Below, piece by piece: positions 1-9,415 of a DNA stretch of 64,000 bases (the stretch's first letter is position 1; every line of letters begins with the position of its first letter). Position numbers and translations under genes: made by a program. The stretch is from assembly GCF_900091595.1 (NCBI RefSeq), contig NZ_FMCW01000020.1:62001-126000 (forward strand). Direction: 5' to 3'. The notes under the pieces were generated by a model that had not been told where the DNA came from, searched no databases, and saw nothing but the letters and a program-made list of their open reading frames with translations. The DNA is from Micromonospora haikouensis (GTDB lineage: Bacteria; Actinomycetota; Actinomycetes; Mycobacteriales; Micromonosporaceae).

Positions 1-793
1 GCGGGTCGAGCTGCGGGCCGGCGAGCCGGCACGCCGCCCACGTCACGGCGAGCACCAGCAGCCCCCACGCCCCGACCGACCAGCCGAGGTAGTGGTCGAG
101 GGCGTCGGCCGGCCCGGCGGGGGCCGTCGAGGACCGCAGGAACGTGTCCAGCAGCGCGGCGGTGAGGTGGAAGCCCTGCGGATACCAGACCATGCCCTCC
201 GGGGCGATCCGCGCCGCCGCCTGCGGGTCGGTGAACAGGTACCCGCCGACGGCCCGGATGCCCTCCACCGTGGCCAGGTGCCGGCTGTTGTCCTCGCCCG
301 TCATCGCGTACGCGAGGCGGCCGGCGAGGCCACCGGCGCGCAGGTACGGCCACGCCATGGCGACGGCGGCCAGCAGCGCCGCCCCCACCGGCGGCAGGTC
401 GGCGGCGACCGGACGGGGCAGCCTCGGCCGGCGACCGGTGGCCGCCGCGATCCCCAGCAGGCCCGTCAACGCGGTCCCCGCCACCGGCACCGGGTGCAGC
501 CCCCACGGCCAGGCCGAGAAGAGCAGCCCAGCGGCGCACGTCGCGCCGGCCAGCAGCGCGCCGGACAGCACCAGCCGGTCCAGCAGGGTCCGGCCGCCGC
601 GCAGCAGCCCGGCCGTCAGGCCGAGCAGCACCAGCGGCAGCAGCCCGGCCAGCCCCGCCGCGTACGCCAGCAGGGGCCCGACCCACGCGGCGACGAGCCA
701 GCCGACCAGCCGGCGGGCGTGGCGGGCCGGGTGGCCCGGCGGCGGCTGCGGCGGACCGGCCGGCGCGACGACAGTGGCGGACTGGCTCTGCAC
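1..793 (-). CDS. multi-pass membrane protein, possibly GT-C-like (3' end outside window)
   Basis: This reading frame is open from a GTG at 793 to the left edge of the window, giving the first 264 residues of a longer protein. An in-frame TAG lies four codons upstream of the GTG, so the start is bounded. A proline-rich cytoplasmic N-terminus of about 30 residues is followed by Leu/Ala/Gly-rich hydrophobic segments (roughly residues 30-50, 55-70, 75-95, 105-120, 140-155). A polar loop then contains GEDNSRH and WYPQGFH, and another hydrophobic segment follows. Charged motifs and a YPxGxH-type loop between membrane helices recall actinobacterial GT-C-like or DUF6541-like envelope proteins, but this is only a resemblance. 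There is no signal for a specific substrate. It is divergent from the AlkB-like gene across a 123-bp gap. Confidence 0.72.
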   Translation of the reverse strand, partial: MQSQSATVVAPAGPPQPPPGHPARHARRLVGWLVAAWVGPLLAYAAGLAGLLPLVLLGLTAGLLRGGRTLLDRLVLSGALLAGATCAAGLLFSAWPWGLHPVPVAGTALTGLLGIAAATGRRPRLPRPVAADLPPVGAALLAAVAMAWPYLRAGGLAGRLAYAMTGEDNSRHLATVEGIRAVGGYLFTDPQAAARIAPEGMVWYPQGFHLTAALLDTFLRSSTAPAGPADALDHYLGWSVGAWGLLVLAVTWAACRLAGPQLDP

Positions 794-916
794 CCGGTCA
801 CGCTAGGCCCGGCCCGGCGACGGGCGGCGACGTCCACGTGTGCGGCAGGTGACCGGCGGGTGACGGGCCGGACCACGCTCGCACGCGCGTACGAAAGGCC
901 AGGTAGGCTGCGGGGC

Positions 917-1549
917 ATGCCCGGTGCCGCCTACCAGCCGTCGATGCTCGACCTCGCCGCCGACGGGCCGTCGCCGGGCCCGCTCGCCGGGCTGCGCCGG
1001 CACCCGCTGACCCGGGGCGCCTGGGTCGACCACCTGCCCGGCTGGGTGCGCGGCTCCGACGCGGTCCTCGACGTGCTGCTCGCCGACGTGCCCTGGCGGG
1101 CCGAGCGCCGCACGATGTACGACGCGCGGGTCGACGTCCCCCGGCTGCTCTGCTGGTATTCCGGCCACCGGGAGCTGCCCCACCCGGTGCTCACCCGGGC
1201 GCGGGCGGCGCTGACCGCCCACTACGCCCCCGAGCTGGGCGAGCCGTTCGTCACCGCCGGCATGTGCCTCTACCGCGACGGGCGCGACAGCGTCGCCTGG
1301 CACGGCGACACCCTGGGCCGCTCCGCGCACACCGACACCATGGTCGCCATCGTCTCGTTCGGCGCGCCCCGGCCGCTGCTGCTGCGCCCGCGCGGCGGCG
1401 GCCCCGGCCTGCGCTTCCCCCTCGGCCACGGCGACCTCGTGGTGATGGGCGGCTCCTGCCAACGCACCTGGGAGCACGCGGTCCCGGAGACCGCGCGCCC
1501 GGTCGGCCCCCGGGTCAGCGTCCAGTTCCGCCCCGCCGGGGTCGCCTGA
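917..1549 (+). CDS. AlkB-family Fe(II)/2-oxoglutarate-dependent dioxygenase
   Basis: This 210-residue protein matches the AlkB family of DNA/RNA dealkylation enzymes, which oxidatively remove methyl lesions such as 1-methyladenine and 3-methylcytosine. The iron-binding HxD is visible in WHGDTLG (about residues 132-138) and the distal His in WEHAVPE. The 2-oxoglutarate-binding arginines lie in the C-terminal RVSVQFR strand. The N-terminal part carries the typical substrate-lid region with RRTMYD and the PRLLCWY stretch. The ATG at 917 was chosen because the upstream open frame has poor coding character and overlaps the divergent membrane-protein gene. Length is normal for the family. The gene stands alone and is probably transcribed from the 794-916 gap. 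Confidence 0.88.
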   Translation: MPGAAYQPSMLDLAADGPSPGPLAGLRRHPLTRGAWVDHLPGWVRGSDAVLDVLLADVPWRAERRTMYDARVDVPRLLCWYSGHRELPHPVLTRARAALTAHYAPELGEPFVTAGMCLYRDGRDSVAWHGDTLGRSAHTDTMVAIVSFGAPRPLLLRPRGGGPGLRFPLGHGDLVVMGGSCQRTWEHAVPETARPVGPRVSVQFRPAGVA

Positions 1550-1629
1550 GCGCCGAGCCCGGCTCCTCTGCTAGAAACGACTTCCAGGGTCTCCGCCCCG
1601 CACCGCCGTCGACGCGAAAGGGCACCGCG

Positions 1630-2952
1630 ATGACCGAGACCCCCACCGAACCGCGCTCCCGCTGGTCCCCCTGGTCCCTGCACGGCGACGGCCGCTCCGT
1701 CACCCCCGGCGACGTCGTCCACCCCGGCGAACGGCTCTCCTGGCCGCGCACCCTCGGCATCGGCGTGCAGCACGTCGTGGCGATGTTCGGCGCCACCTTC
1801 ACCGTGCCGCTGATCAGCGGCTTCCCGCCGGCCACCACGCTGTTCTTCTCCGGCGTCGGCACCCTGCTCTTCCTGCTGATCACCGGCAACCGGCTGCCGT
1901 CGTACCTCGGGTCGTCGTTCGCGTTCATCGCCCCCGTGCTGGCCGCGAAAGCCGGCGGCGACATCGGCCCCGCGCTCGGCGGCATCGTCGTGGCCGGCGC
2001 CGCCCTGGCCGCCGTCGGCCTCGTCGTCCAGCTCGCCGGGACGCGCTGGATCGACGCGCTGATGCCACCCGTGGTCACCGGCGCCATCGTGGCGCTGATC
2101 GGGCTCAACCTCGCCCCCGTCGCCTGGGACGGCGGCGGCAGCGGCACCGGCGTCAAGGCCCAGCCGCTGATCGCCGTGGTCACCCTGGTCGCGATCCTGC
2201 TCGCCACCGTCGCGTTCCGGGGCTTCGCGGCCCGGCTGTCCATCCTGCTCGGCGTCGGCGTCGGCTGGCTGTTCGCCGCCGCCCTCGGCGGCCTCGACCC
2301 GAAGGCCGTCGACGGGCTGCGCAAGGCGGCGTGGGTCGGCCTGCCCGAGTTCCACGCGCCCAGCTTCAGCCTGCGCGCGACCGTGCTGGTGATCCCCGTG
2401 ATCCTCGTGCTGATCGCCGAGAACGCCGGGCACGTCAAGGCCGTCGCCGCGATGACCGGCCGCAACCTCGACCGGGACATGGGCCGGGCGTTCCTCGGCG
2501 ACGGCCTGGCCACCATGCTCGCCGGCGCAGGCGGCGGCTCCGGCACCACCACCTACGCGGAGAACATCGGCGTGATGGCGGCGACCCGCGTCTATTCCAC
2601 CGCCGCGTACTGGGTGGCCGGGCTGGCCGCCGTGCTCCTCGGGCTCAGCCCCAAGTTCGGCGCGCTGATCCTCACCGTGCCGGCCGGGGTGCTCGGCGGC
2701 GCGACCACCGCCCTGTACGGCCTCATCGCCGTCCTCGGCGCCCGGATCTGGATCGAGAACCGGGTCGACTTCCACGACCCGGTCAACCTGATGACCGCCG
2801 CCGTCGCCCTGATCGTCGGCGCGGCCAACTACACCCTGACCACCGGCGACCTCTCGTTCAACGGCATCGCCCTCGGCACCGCCGCCGCCCTGGCCACCTA
2901 CCACGGCATGCGCCTCGTCGCCCGCCTGCGCACCCCCACCCCGACACGCTGA
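1630..2952 (+). CDS. uraA: NCS2 uracil/xanthine permease (UraA-type)
   Basis: A 440-residue integral membrane protein of the nucleobase:cation symporter-2 family, expected to import uracil or a related base by proton symport. The family fingerprints are clear: QHVVAMFGATFTVPL near residue 45, YLGSSFAFIAPVL near residue 98, IAENAGH around residue 265, and TTYAENIGVMAATRVYST around residue 305. The Glu and His of the AENAGH helix and the Glu of AENIG correspond to uracil-binding residues of E. coli UraA. About 12-14 hydrophobic segments are visible. The ATG at 1630 lies just after a CGAAAGG ribosome binding site. Similarity to UraA is strong, so uracil is the likely substrate, though xanthine-type specificity cannot be excluded. 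Confidence 0.88.
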   Translation: MTETPTEPRSRWSPWSLHGDGRSVTPGDVVHPGERLSWPRTLGIGVQHVVAMFGATFTVPLISGFPPATTLFFSGVGTLLFLLITGNRLPSYLGSSFAFIAPVLAAKAGGDIGPALGGIVVAGAALAAVGLVVQLAGTRWIDALMPPVVTGAIVALIGLNLAPVAWDGGGSGTGVKAQPLIAVVTLVAILLATVAFRGFAARLSILLGVGVGWLFAAALGGLDPKAVDGLRKAAWVGLPEFHAPSFSLRATVLVIPVILVLIAENAGHVKAVAAMTGRNLDRDMGRAFLGDGLATMLAGAGGGSGTTTYAENIGVMAATRVYSTAAYWVAGLAAVLLGLSPKFGALILTVPAGVLGGATTALYGLIAVLGARIWIENRVDFHDPVNLMTAAVALIVGAANYTLTTGDLSFNGIALGTAAALATYHGMRLVARLRTPTPTR

Positions 2953-2974
2953 CCGGGGCGGGGGCGCGGACGGC

Positions 2975-5464
2975 TCAGTCGCGTTCGATCTGGTGACCGA
3001 CCACCGTGGGGCCCAGCATCACGGCGAAGCCGCTGCCGTCGCGGCGCGGGTCCGCCGGGGGCAGCTCCACGGGGTCGCCGGTCGCCGTCGCGCCGACCGG
3101 CCGGGGGCCGACCCACGCCACCACCAGATCCGTCTCGCCCTTGAGGAACCGCTGCGCGCGCACCCCGCCGGTCGCCCGCCCCTTCGCCGGGTACGCCCCG
3201 AACGGCGTCACCTTCACCGTCGCCCCGGTGGACGTCACCACCATCGGCTCGCCGTGGGCCGGATCGTCCTCCCGGACCGCGCCGAAGAAGACCACCCGTG
3301 CCCCCGCCGGCAGGTTGATGCCGGCCATGCCGCCGCCCTTCGTCCCCTGCGGACGCACCGTCGACGCCGGGAAGCGCAGCAGCGACGCCTCGGAGGAGAC
3401 GAACGCCAGCGTCTCCGCCCCGTCGGCCAGCCAGGTCGCCCCGACCACCTCGTCGCCCTCGCGCAGCCCGATCACCTCGAACTCGTCGGAGCGCACCGGC
3501 CAGTCCGGGGCGCACACCTTCACCACGCCCTGCCGCGTGCCCAGCGCCAGCCCCGGCGAGCCCTCCCCGGTCGCGCCCAGCGGGGCCAGCCCCACCACCG
3601 ACTCCCCCGGCTCCAGCGGCACCAGCTCGGCGGCGGACATGCCGCCGCGCAGCGACACCGTGCCGGCCTGCTCCGGCAGCACCGGCAGCGGCAGAACGTC
3701 GATCTTGAACGCCCGGCCGGCGCTGGTCACCAGCAGCACCCGCCCCCGGGCCGTGGAGTGCACCAGCGCGCGTACGGCGTCGTGCTTGACCCGACCGCTG
3801 CGCCGACGCCCCTCGGACGCCTCCTCCGACTCGGCCGCGGTGCGGGCGACCAGGCCGGTGGCCGAAAGGATCACCTGGCACGGGTCGTCGGCCACCTCCA
3901 GGGGACCGGCCGGCGCGGACGCGGCCAGCACCTCCTTCAGGTCCCCGTCGACCAGGGTGGTGCGCCGCTCGGTGCCGAACTTCTTCACCACGGCGGCCAG
4001 CTCGTCGGAGACGACCTTCCGCAGCACCTTCTCGTCGTCGAGGATCGTGGAGAGCTGCGCGATCTCCTTGCGCAACTGCTCCTGCTCGGCCTCCAGCTCG
4101 ATCCGGTCGAACTTCGTCAGCCGGCGCAGCGGGGTGTCCAGGATGTAACTGGCCTGGATGTCCGAGAGCTTGAACTGGCGCATCAGGCCGTCCTTGGCGG
4201 CCTGCGCGTCGTCGCTGCCCCGGATCAGCCGGACCACCTTGTCGATGTCGAGCAGGGCGATCAGCAGGCCGTCGACCAGGTGCAGCCGCTCCTCCCGCTT
4301 ACGCCGCCGGTAGGCGCTGCGCCGGGTCACCACGTCGTAGCGGTGCCGCAGGAAGACCTCCAGCAGCGCCTTCAGCCCCAGCGTCTGCGGCTGCCCGTCG
4401 ACCAGGACCAGGTTGTTGACGCCGAACGACTGCTCCAGCGGGGTCAGCCGGTAGAGGTCGGCCAGCAGCGCCTGCGGGTTGACCCCCACCTTGCACTCGA
4501 CGACCAGGCGGGTGCCGTTCTCGCGGTCGGTGAGGTCCTTGACGTCGGCGATGCCCGTGAGCCGCTTGGTCTTGTTGACCTCGTTGGTGATCGCGGCGAT
4601 GACCTTCTCCGCGCCCACGCCGTACGGCAGCTCGACCACGGTGATCGCCTGCCGGCCCCGGCTGCCCTCCAACGGGCCGATCTCCACCCGCCCGCGCATC
4701 CGCACCACGCCGCGCCCCGTCTCGTACGCCCGGCGCACCTCGTCGAGGCCGAGCAGCACCCCGCCGGTCGGCAGGTCGGGGCCGGGCACGAACTCCATCA
4801 GCTTGTCCAGGTCGGCGTCCGGGTGGTTGATCAGCCACCGGGCGGCGGAGACGACCTCGGCCAGGTTGTGCGGGATCATGTTGGTCGCCATCCCGACCGC
4901 GATCCCGGACGCGCCGTTGACCAGCAGGTTGGGAAACGCCGCCGGCAGCACCGTCGGCTGCGTGAGCGAGCCGTCGTAGTTGGGCTCGACGTCGACCGTG
5001 TTCTCGCCCAGCTCGCCGACCAGCAGCATCGCCTCGTGCGACATCCGCGCTTCGGTGTAGCGCGCCGCGGCCGGGCCGTCGTCCGGGCTCCCGAAGTTTC
5101 CATGTCCGTCGATGAGCGGGACGTTGAGCGAGAAGTCCTGGGCGAGCCGGACCATCGCGTCGTAGATCGCGGTGTCGCCGTGCGGGTGGTAGCGGCCCAT
5201 CACGTCGCCGACCACCCGGGCCGACTTCACGTGCGCCCGGTCGGGGCGGTGCCCCGCCTCGTGCATCGAGTAGAGGATGCGCCGGTGCACCGGCTTGAGG
5301 CCGTCGCGCGCGTCGGGCAGGGCTCGGGAGTGGATGACCGAGAACGCGTACTCCAGGTAGGAGTCGGAGACCTCGGTGACCAGCGGGTTGTCGAAGACCC
5401 GCGCGCCGGCCTGGTCGAAGGCGGCCAGGTCCGCCCGGGGACCGGTGTTCTTACGGCGTGCCAT
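2975..5464 (-). CDS. parC: DNA topoisomerase IV subunit A (GyrA/ParC family)
   Basis: This 829-residue type IIA topoisomerase A subunit is the DNA-breakage and rejoining half of an ATP-dependent topoisomerase. The active-site tyrosine is Tyr136 in AARYTEARM, after the conserved RYHPHGDTAIYD helix and the GHGNFGSPDDG loop. A coiled-coil arm and a C-terminal beta-pinwheel follow. The GyrA-box QRRGGRG motif typical of gyrase is absent from the C-terminal domain, which argues for topoisomerase IV rather than gyrase. It lies 80 bp downstream of parE on the same strand, so the two form one operon. The ATG at 5464 is followed by a short basic leader. The helix position matching the quinolone-resistance hot spot is Thr98. 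Confidence 0.9.
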   Translation of the reverse strand: MARRKNTGPRADLAAFDQAGARVFDNPLVTEVSDSYLEYAFSVIHSRALPDARDGLKPVHRRILYSMHEAGHRPDRAHVKSARVVGDVMGRYHPHGDTAIYDAMVRLAQDFSLNVPLIDGHGNFGSPDDGPAAARYTEARMSHEAMLLVGELGENTVDVEPNYDGSLTQPTVLPAAFPNLLVNGASGIAVGMATNMIPHNLAEVVSAARWLINHPDADLDKLMEFVPGPDLPTGGVLLGLDEVRRAYETGRGVVRMRGRVEIGPLEGSRGRQAITVVELPYGVGAEKVIAAITNEVNKTKRLTGIADVKDLTDRENGTRLVVECKVGVNPQALLADLYRLTPLEQSFGVNNLVLVDGQPQTLGLKALLEVFLRHRYDVVTRRSAYRRRKREERLHLVDGLLIALLDIDKVVRLIRGSDDAQAAKDGLMRQFKLSDIQASYILDTPLRRLTKFDRIELEAEQEQLRKEIAQLSTILDDEKVLRKVVSDELAAVVKKFGTERRTTLVDGDLKEVLAASAPAGPLEVADDPCQVILSATGLVARTAAESEEASEGRRRSGRVKHDAVRALVHSTARGRVLLVTSAGRAFKIDVLPLPVLPEQAGTVSLRGGMSAAELVPLEPGESVVGLAPLGATGEGSPGLALGTRQGVVKVCAPDWPVRSDEFEVIGLREGDEVVGATWLADGAETLAFVSSEASLLRFPASTVRPQGTKGGGMAGINLPAGARVVFFGAVREDDPAHGEPMVVTSTGATVKVTPFGAYPAKGRATGGVRAQRFLKGETDLVVAWVGPRPVGATATGDPVELPPADPRRDGSGFAVMLGPTVVGHQIERD

Positions 5465-5544
5465 GGTTCAGCTCTCTCCTCGGCGGGCCACGGTCGGGCG
5501 ACGGTCGTCCCGGCGGGCCGGGGCGGGGCAGGGGCGGATGGTCG

Positions 5545-8500
5545 TCATGCGTCGATCGCGTCCCGGTCGACCCGGTCGGCGGACTCGATCAGCCAGTTGC
5601 GGCGCGGCTCGACCTTCTCCCCCATCAGCAGCTCCAGGATCCGCTCGGCGGCGTCGACGTCGTCGAGGGTGATCCGGCGCACCGCCCGGGTCGCCGGGTT
5701 CATCGTGGTGTCCCACAGCTCGTCGGCGTCCATCTCGCCGAGGCCCTTGAACCGGGGGATCGGGGTGACGATCTGCTTGCCGGCCTTCTCCAGCTTGCGG
5801 ACCGTCGCCTCCATCTCCGCCTGGGTGTACGTGTAGGTCGTCTGCGGGTTGCGCCCCTTGGTGGTGATCTTGTGCAGGGGCGGCATCGCGGCGTAGAGCC
5901 GGCCGGCCTCGATCAGCGGGCGCATGTACCGGGCGAACAGGGTGATCAGCAGGGTGCGGATGTGCGCGCCGTCCACGTCGGCGTCGGCCATGATCAGCAC
6001 CCGGCCGTAGCGCATGGACGACAGGTCGAAGGTGCGGCCGGAGCCGGCGCCGAGCACCTGGACGATCGCGGCGCACTCGGCGTTGTCCAGCACCTGCTGG
6101 AGGTTGGCCTTCTGCACGTTGAGGATCTTGCCGCGGATCGGCAGAAGCGCCTGATATTCGGCGGTACGCGCGACGCGGGCGCTGTTGTGGACGAACACAC
6201 CGGCTTCGAGGGCGAAGTTGTGGTAGCCGTCGACCGTCAGGTCGTAGACATCCGCCGTCTCGTCCAGCGGCTCGACCGACACCACACGGTGGTTCACCAG
6301 GGAGGCCGCCTCGCGCAACCGCCCGTAGTCTCCGTCGTAGAGGTCCAGCAGCCTGTCGAAGCGCAGACCGGTCCGGGCGGTCCGCACCCGCTCCGCCTCG
6401 TAGGCAGCCGCCAGATCCTCGTCGGCGAGCGACAGCAGGGGCGCGAGACGACGCAGCGCGGCCAGGCGGCGACCCTCAAGTTGTCGGGCCACCCGGTCCT
6501 CGCGGGGCACGGACGCGACGTACCGGGCGCGTCCGGCCTGCACGCGGGCGAGGTGGCCGGTGTCCGGATCGGTCATCCGTTGCCGCATCCGACGGGAGTG
6601 CTGCTCACCGAACTGCGGGTTGTTCCGATGCCAGGCGGACACCGCGTTGCGCTGGCGCTCGCGCTCCGTGGGGTCTGCGAACTGCTCGACGGTCTTGCCG
6701 GACCGCCAGGCCCGCAGGTCGTGGTCCTGCCACTGCCGAAGCGAGCGTTCCCGCCACTCCGCCCGTCGGGCCGGGTCGACGAAGAACCGGCGGACCCGCT
6801 CGGCCGCCGCCTCCCGGTGCTCCGGCTGCGACCAGTAGGTGGCCTGCCGCTCGCGCATCCGCTCGGCGTAGGCGCGCTGCTCGTCCGGGCTGAGCGCGGT
6901 GTACCAGTCCTGGAAGGCCTGCTCCAGCTTGGCCCGGAACGCGGGGGACTCGTTGAGCGTGAACAGGCGGGCGAGGCATGCCTCACGGAAGGCCGGGTCC
7001 CGCCACTGAGCGGTGAGCATCGCCGAGCGGATCTCACGGCCGCCGTTGGCGAACCACTCGCGCCAGCCGGCGTGGACGTGCTCACCCATCATCGCGGCGT
7101 GCAGGGCGGAGTGGTCCGCCCACGTCATCCTCCGCAGATTGCGCGGGTCGTTGTTGCGCTTGTCGATGTCGATGTGGTGGCGGACGTTGCCGTTGGTCGC
7201 GCTGTCCCGGCCGTGCCGCAGGTTCCACGCGTCCGCCAGGTAGTGGGTGTAGACCCACTCCTCCTTGTCGTTCATCCAGACCCGCTCGTACCCCTGGAGC
7301 TTCTGCCCTTCCGCCTTGCTGGACAGGCTGCGGTAGAGCGGCATCAGGGAGTCGCCCGGCGCCAGCGCGTCGGCACGCCGGTAGGAGCCGTCACGCAGGC
7401 GGAACAGATGGTCGGGGGTGCAGCGCACCATCTCGCCGTTGTCGATGGTGACCCGCACCAGCGGGGCGTCGCGCTTCGTGAGCCGGGGCTCCACCAGCGG
7501 AGCGACGACGACGCGGCCGGCCTTGTTGGTGGTGTAGCCGAAGTGGCTGATGCCCTGCGCCCAGTCGGCGGCGAGATCAGCGAAGGACCGGCTCCGGCCC
7601 GACGCCAGGGCGACCATCGTGTCGCCGGTGAAGCACCCGAGTGCGCTGTCGCCCTCGACGATGAACAGCTCGCTCCGATCCACCCCGGTCGCGCGGCAGT
7701 CGACCAACTTCGGCGGCATCGACGCGCCCTCCAGGGCGGTCTTGCGGCGGGCCGCGTCCTTCTGCTGCTTCTGGGTGAGCCGGACCCGGGCCGCGTCGAC
7801 GATCTTCTGGAGCACCGTGCGGGCCTCGGCCTTGGTGCGGCGGTCCTCCAGCCACGCCTTGACGTGCGCCTCCACCAGGCCCTGGAGCACCTTCGTGATG
7901 CCGGCGGTGGACAGCTCGTCCTTGGTCTGCGAGGTGAACTGCGGCTCGGGGATGCGCACGTGCACCACGGCCGTCATGCCCTCCAGGACGTCGTCCAGGG
8001 TGGGCGCGTCCTCCTTGGGCCGCAGCAGGCCCCGGGCGGAGCGGGCCGCCTCGGCGAGGGTGCGGGCCAGGGCCCGCTCGAAACCCTTGCGGTGGGTGCC
8101 GCCGTGGGCGTTGCGGATGGTGTTGGTGAAGCACTCGACGGTGCGGTCGTAGCCGGTGCCCCAGCGGAACGCGATCTCGACCTCGGCCCGGCGCTGCACG
8201 TTGGACTGCATGACGCCGTTGGCGTCGGCGGCGTTCTCCCGGTAGGTGCCCTCGCCGGCGACCAGCAGCGTGCCGGAGACCGGCCGGTCGCCGGCCGGGG
8301 CGAGGAACTCGACCATGTCGGTGAGGCCGTTGGGGAAGTGGAAGGTCTCCTCGACCGGCTCCTCGCCGGTCTCGTCGCGCAGCAGGTAGCTCACGCCGGG
8401 GACCAGGAACGCGGTGTTGCGCACCTTGAGCCGGACGGCCTCGACGTCGAGCGTGGCGCCGGTCTCGAAGTAGCGGGCGTCGTGCCAGTAGCGGATCGAG

Positions 8501-9108
8501 GTGCCGGTGCGCTGGCCGCGCTTCATCGCGCCGAGGACCTGGAGGCCGGGGCCGGGGGTGAAGGCGGCGTCGGGGCCGGGGCCGGCGAAGACGCCGGGCA
8601 CGCCGTGCCGGAACGACATGGCGTGCACCTTGCCGCCCCGGCGCACGGTGACGTCGAAGCGCCGGGAGAGGGCGTTGACGGCGGACGCGCCGACGCCGTG
8701 CAGGCCGCCGGAGGTCTTGTAGCCGGAGCCGCCGAACTTGCCGCCGGCGTGCAGCCGGGTGAGCACCAGCTCGACGCCGGAGATGCCGGACTTGGCATGC
8801 ACGTCGGTGGGGATGCCCCGGCCGTCGTCGTCGACCTGCACCGAGCCGTCGGCGTGCAGGATCACCTCGACGCGCGTGGCGTGACCGGCGACACCCTCGT
8901 CGGTGGAGTTGTCGAGGATCTCGTTGACGAGGTGACCCACGCCACGGCTATCGGTCGAGCCGATGTACATGCCGGGGCGCTTGCGGACGGCGTCCAGCCC
9001 CTCGAGGTGCGTCAGGTCGTCGGCCCCGTAGAGCGTCTCAGGCTGTGCGGTCAACTGGTCGTACTCCCAGGTCTCGGCGGTGGTGGTGCCGCTCACCGGC
9101 TCGATCAC
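5545..9108 (-). CDS. parE: DNA topoisomerase IV subunit B precursor with intein
   Basis: A 1187-residue ATPase subunit of topoisomerase IV interrupted by a 484-residue intein, leaving a 703-residue mature ParE of normal size. The GHKL ATPase domain spans about residues 35-260 (RKRPGMYIG, NEILDNSTDEG, DDDGRGIP, GLHGVGASAVNALS). The transducer domain runs to about residue 460. TOPRIM starts at LFIVEGDSA (483-489), is broken after Gly491, resumes at Ser976 (SARVARTAEYQALLP, then RGKILNVQKA) and contains the acidic MADADVDGAHIR. The start is a GTG at 9108, with an in-frame TAG nine codons upstream. Because the intein sits within the catalytic metal-binding fold, ParE should be inactive until protein splicing occurs. 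It is cotranscribed with parC. Confidence 0.93.
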   Translation of the reverse strand: MIEPVSGTTTAETWEYDQLTAQPETLYGADDLTHLEGLDAVRKRPGMYIGSTDSRGVGHLVNEILDNSTDEGVAGHATRVEVILHADGSVQVDDDGRGIPTDVHAKSGISGVELVLTRLHAGGKFGGSGYKTSGGLHGVGASAVNALSRRFDVTVRRGGKVHAMSFRHGVPGVFAGPGPDAAFTPGPGLQVLGAMKRGQRTGTSIRYWHDARYFETGATLDVEAVRLKVRNTAFLVPGVSYLLRDETGEEPVEETFHFPNGLTDMVEFLAPAGDRPVSGTLLVAGEGTYRENAADANGVMQSNVQRRAEVEIAFRWGTGYDRTVECFTNTIRNAHGGTHRKGFERALARTLAEAARSARGLLRPKEDAPTLDDVLEGMTAVVHVRIPEPQFTSQTKDELSTAGITKVLQGLVEAHVKAWLEDRRTKAEARTVLQKIVDAARVRLTQKQQKDAARRKTALEGASMPPKLVDCRATGVDRSELFIVEGDSALGCFTGDTMVALASGRSRSFADLAADWAQGISHFGYTTNKAGRVVVAPLVEPRLTKRDAPLVRVTIDNGEMVRCTPDHLFRLRDGSYRRADALAPGDSLMPLYRSLSSKAEGQKLQGYERVWMNDKEEWVYTHYLADAWNLRHGRDSATNGNVRHHIDIDKRNNDPRNLRRMTWADHSALHAAMMGEHVHAGWREWFANGGREIRSAMLTAQWRDPAFREACLARLFTLNESPAFRAKLEQAFQDWYTALSPDEQRAYAERMRERQATYWSQPEHREAAAERVRRFFVDPARRAEWRERSLRQWQDHDLRAWRSGKTVEQFADPTERERQRNAVSAWHRNNPQFGEQHSRRMRQRMTDPDTGHLARVQAGRARYVASVPREDRVARQLEGRRLAALRRLAPLLSLADEDLAAAYEAERVRTARTGLRFDRLLDLYDGDYGRLREAASLVNHRVVSVEPLDETADVYDLTVDGYHNFALEAGVFVHNSARVARTAEYQALLPIRGKILNVQKANLQQVLDNAECAAIVQVLGAGSGRTFDLSSMRYGRVLIMADADVDGAHIRTLLITLFARYMRPLIEAGRLYAAMPPLHKITTKGRNPQTTYTYTQAEMEATVRKLEKAGKQIVTPIPRFKGLGEMDADELWDTTMNPATRAVRRITLDDVDAAERILELLMGEKVEPRRNWLIESADRVDRDAIDA
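6184..7635 (-). other. in-frame intein with HNH homing endonuclease in ParE
   Basis: Residues 492-975 of the ParE precursor form an intein. It begins with Cys492 (block A CFTGDTMVAL) and has the block B motif TPDH at 564-567. It ends with block F (DVYDLTVDGYHNFAL) and block G GVFVHN, giving a terminal His-Asn followed by Ser976 as the +1 nucleophile. Codon positions were checked: TGC at 7635-7633 and AAC at 6186-6184. The central part holds an HNH endonuclease (RHHIDIDKRNNDPRNL at 643-658 and a nearby ADHSALH). A charged, Arg/Glu/Trp-rich region of about 200 residues follows. All splicing residues appear intact, so both splicing and homing activity are plausible. The insertion point is between EGDSALG and SARVAR. 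Confidence 0.93.
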
Positions 9109-9415
9109 CTCGCGCGGCGCGCCGCAGCGAGCCTAACGGGCAGGTGGGACAGGACGCCGGCACCCCGCACCTCGGGCCGCGCCGCCTGCGGTGCGGGCCG
9201 TCCGGCGGCGGGCCCGCGGACTCCCCGACACCCGGGGTCAACGCCGCCGGGTCCGCGGTTCATCCCGCCTCCCGGCGGTACGCCGGCCGGCCGCCGGCCC
9301 TCGGTCGGGCGACCCCCTGATCCGGTCACCGGCCGTTGACGCCCGTCACGCGCCCGTGATGTGATCACCGTCTCGTAGAAACTTTCATATTTCCATGGAT
9401 GGATGGAGGACGCGC
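9109..9415 (+). promoter_or_regulatory. promoter region of the SGNH hydrolase gene with operator-like palindrome
   Basis: This 307-bp gap separates the divergent parE and SGNH hydrolase genes. TTGACG at 9336-9341, an 18-nt spacer and TGTGAT at 9360-9365 form a plausible sigma-70-type promoter. GAAACTTTC at 9378-9386 is a short inverted repeat just downstream of the predicted start site, in a locally AT-rich stretch. It resembles operators of LacI-type sugar regulators in actinomycetes. Both assignments are from motif reading only. Confidence 0.4.

Noticed and set aside
92-916. Open frame on the plus strand continuous with the AlkB-like gene, giving a 485-residue fusion
   Set aside because: The upstream part is a Gly/Arg/Gln-rich low-complexity translation. 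The minus strand here encodes a convincing membrane protein, and the AlkB start at 917 is natural.
5458-9339. 1293-residue open frame on the plus strand opposite parE
   Set aside because: It is a His/Val/Arg/Leu-rich antisense shadow of the parE codons. No domain is recognisable and parE-intein is unambiguous.
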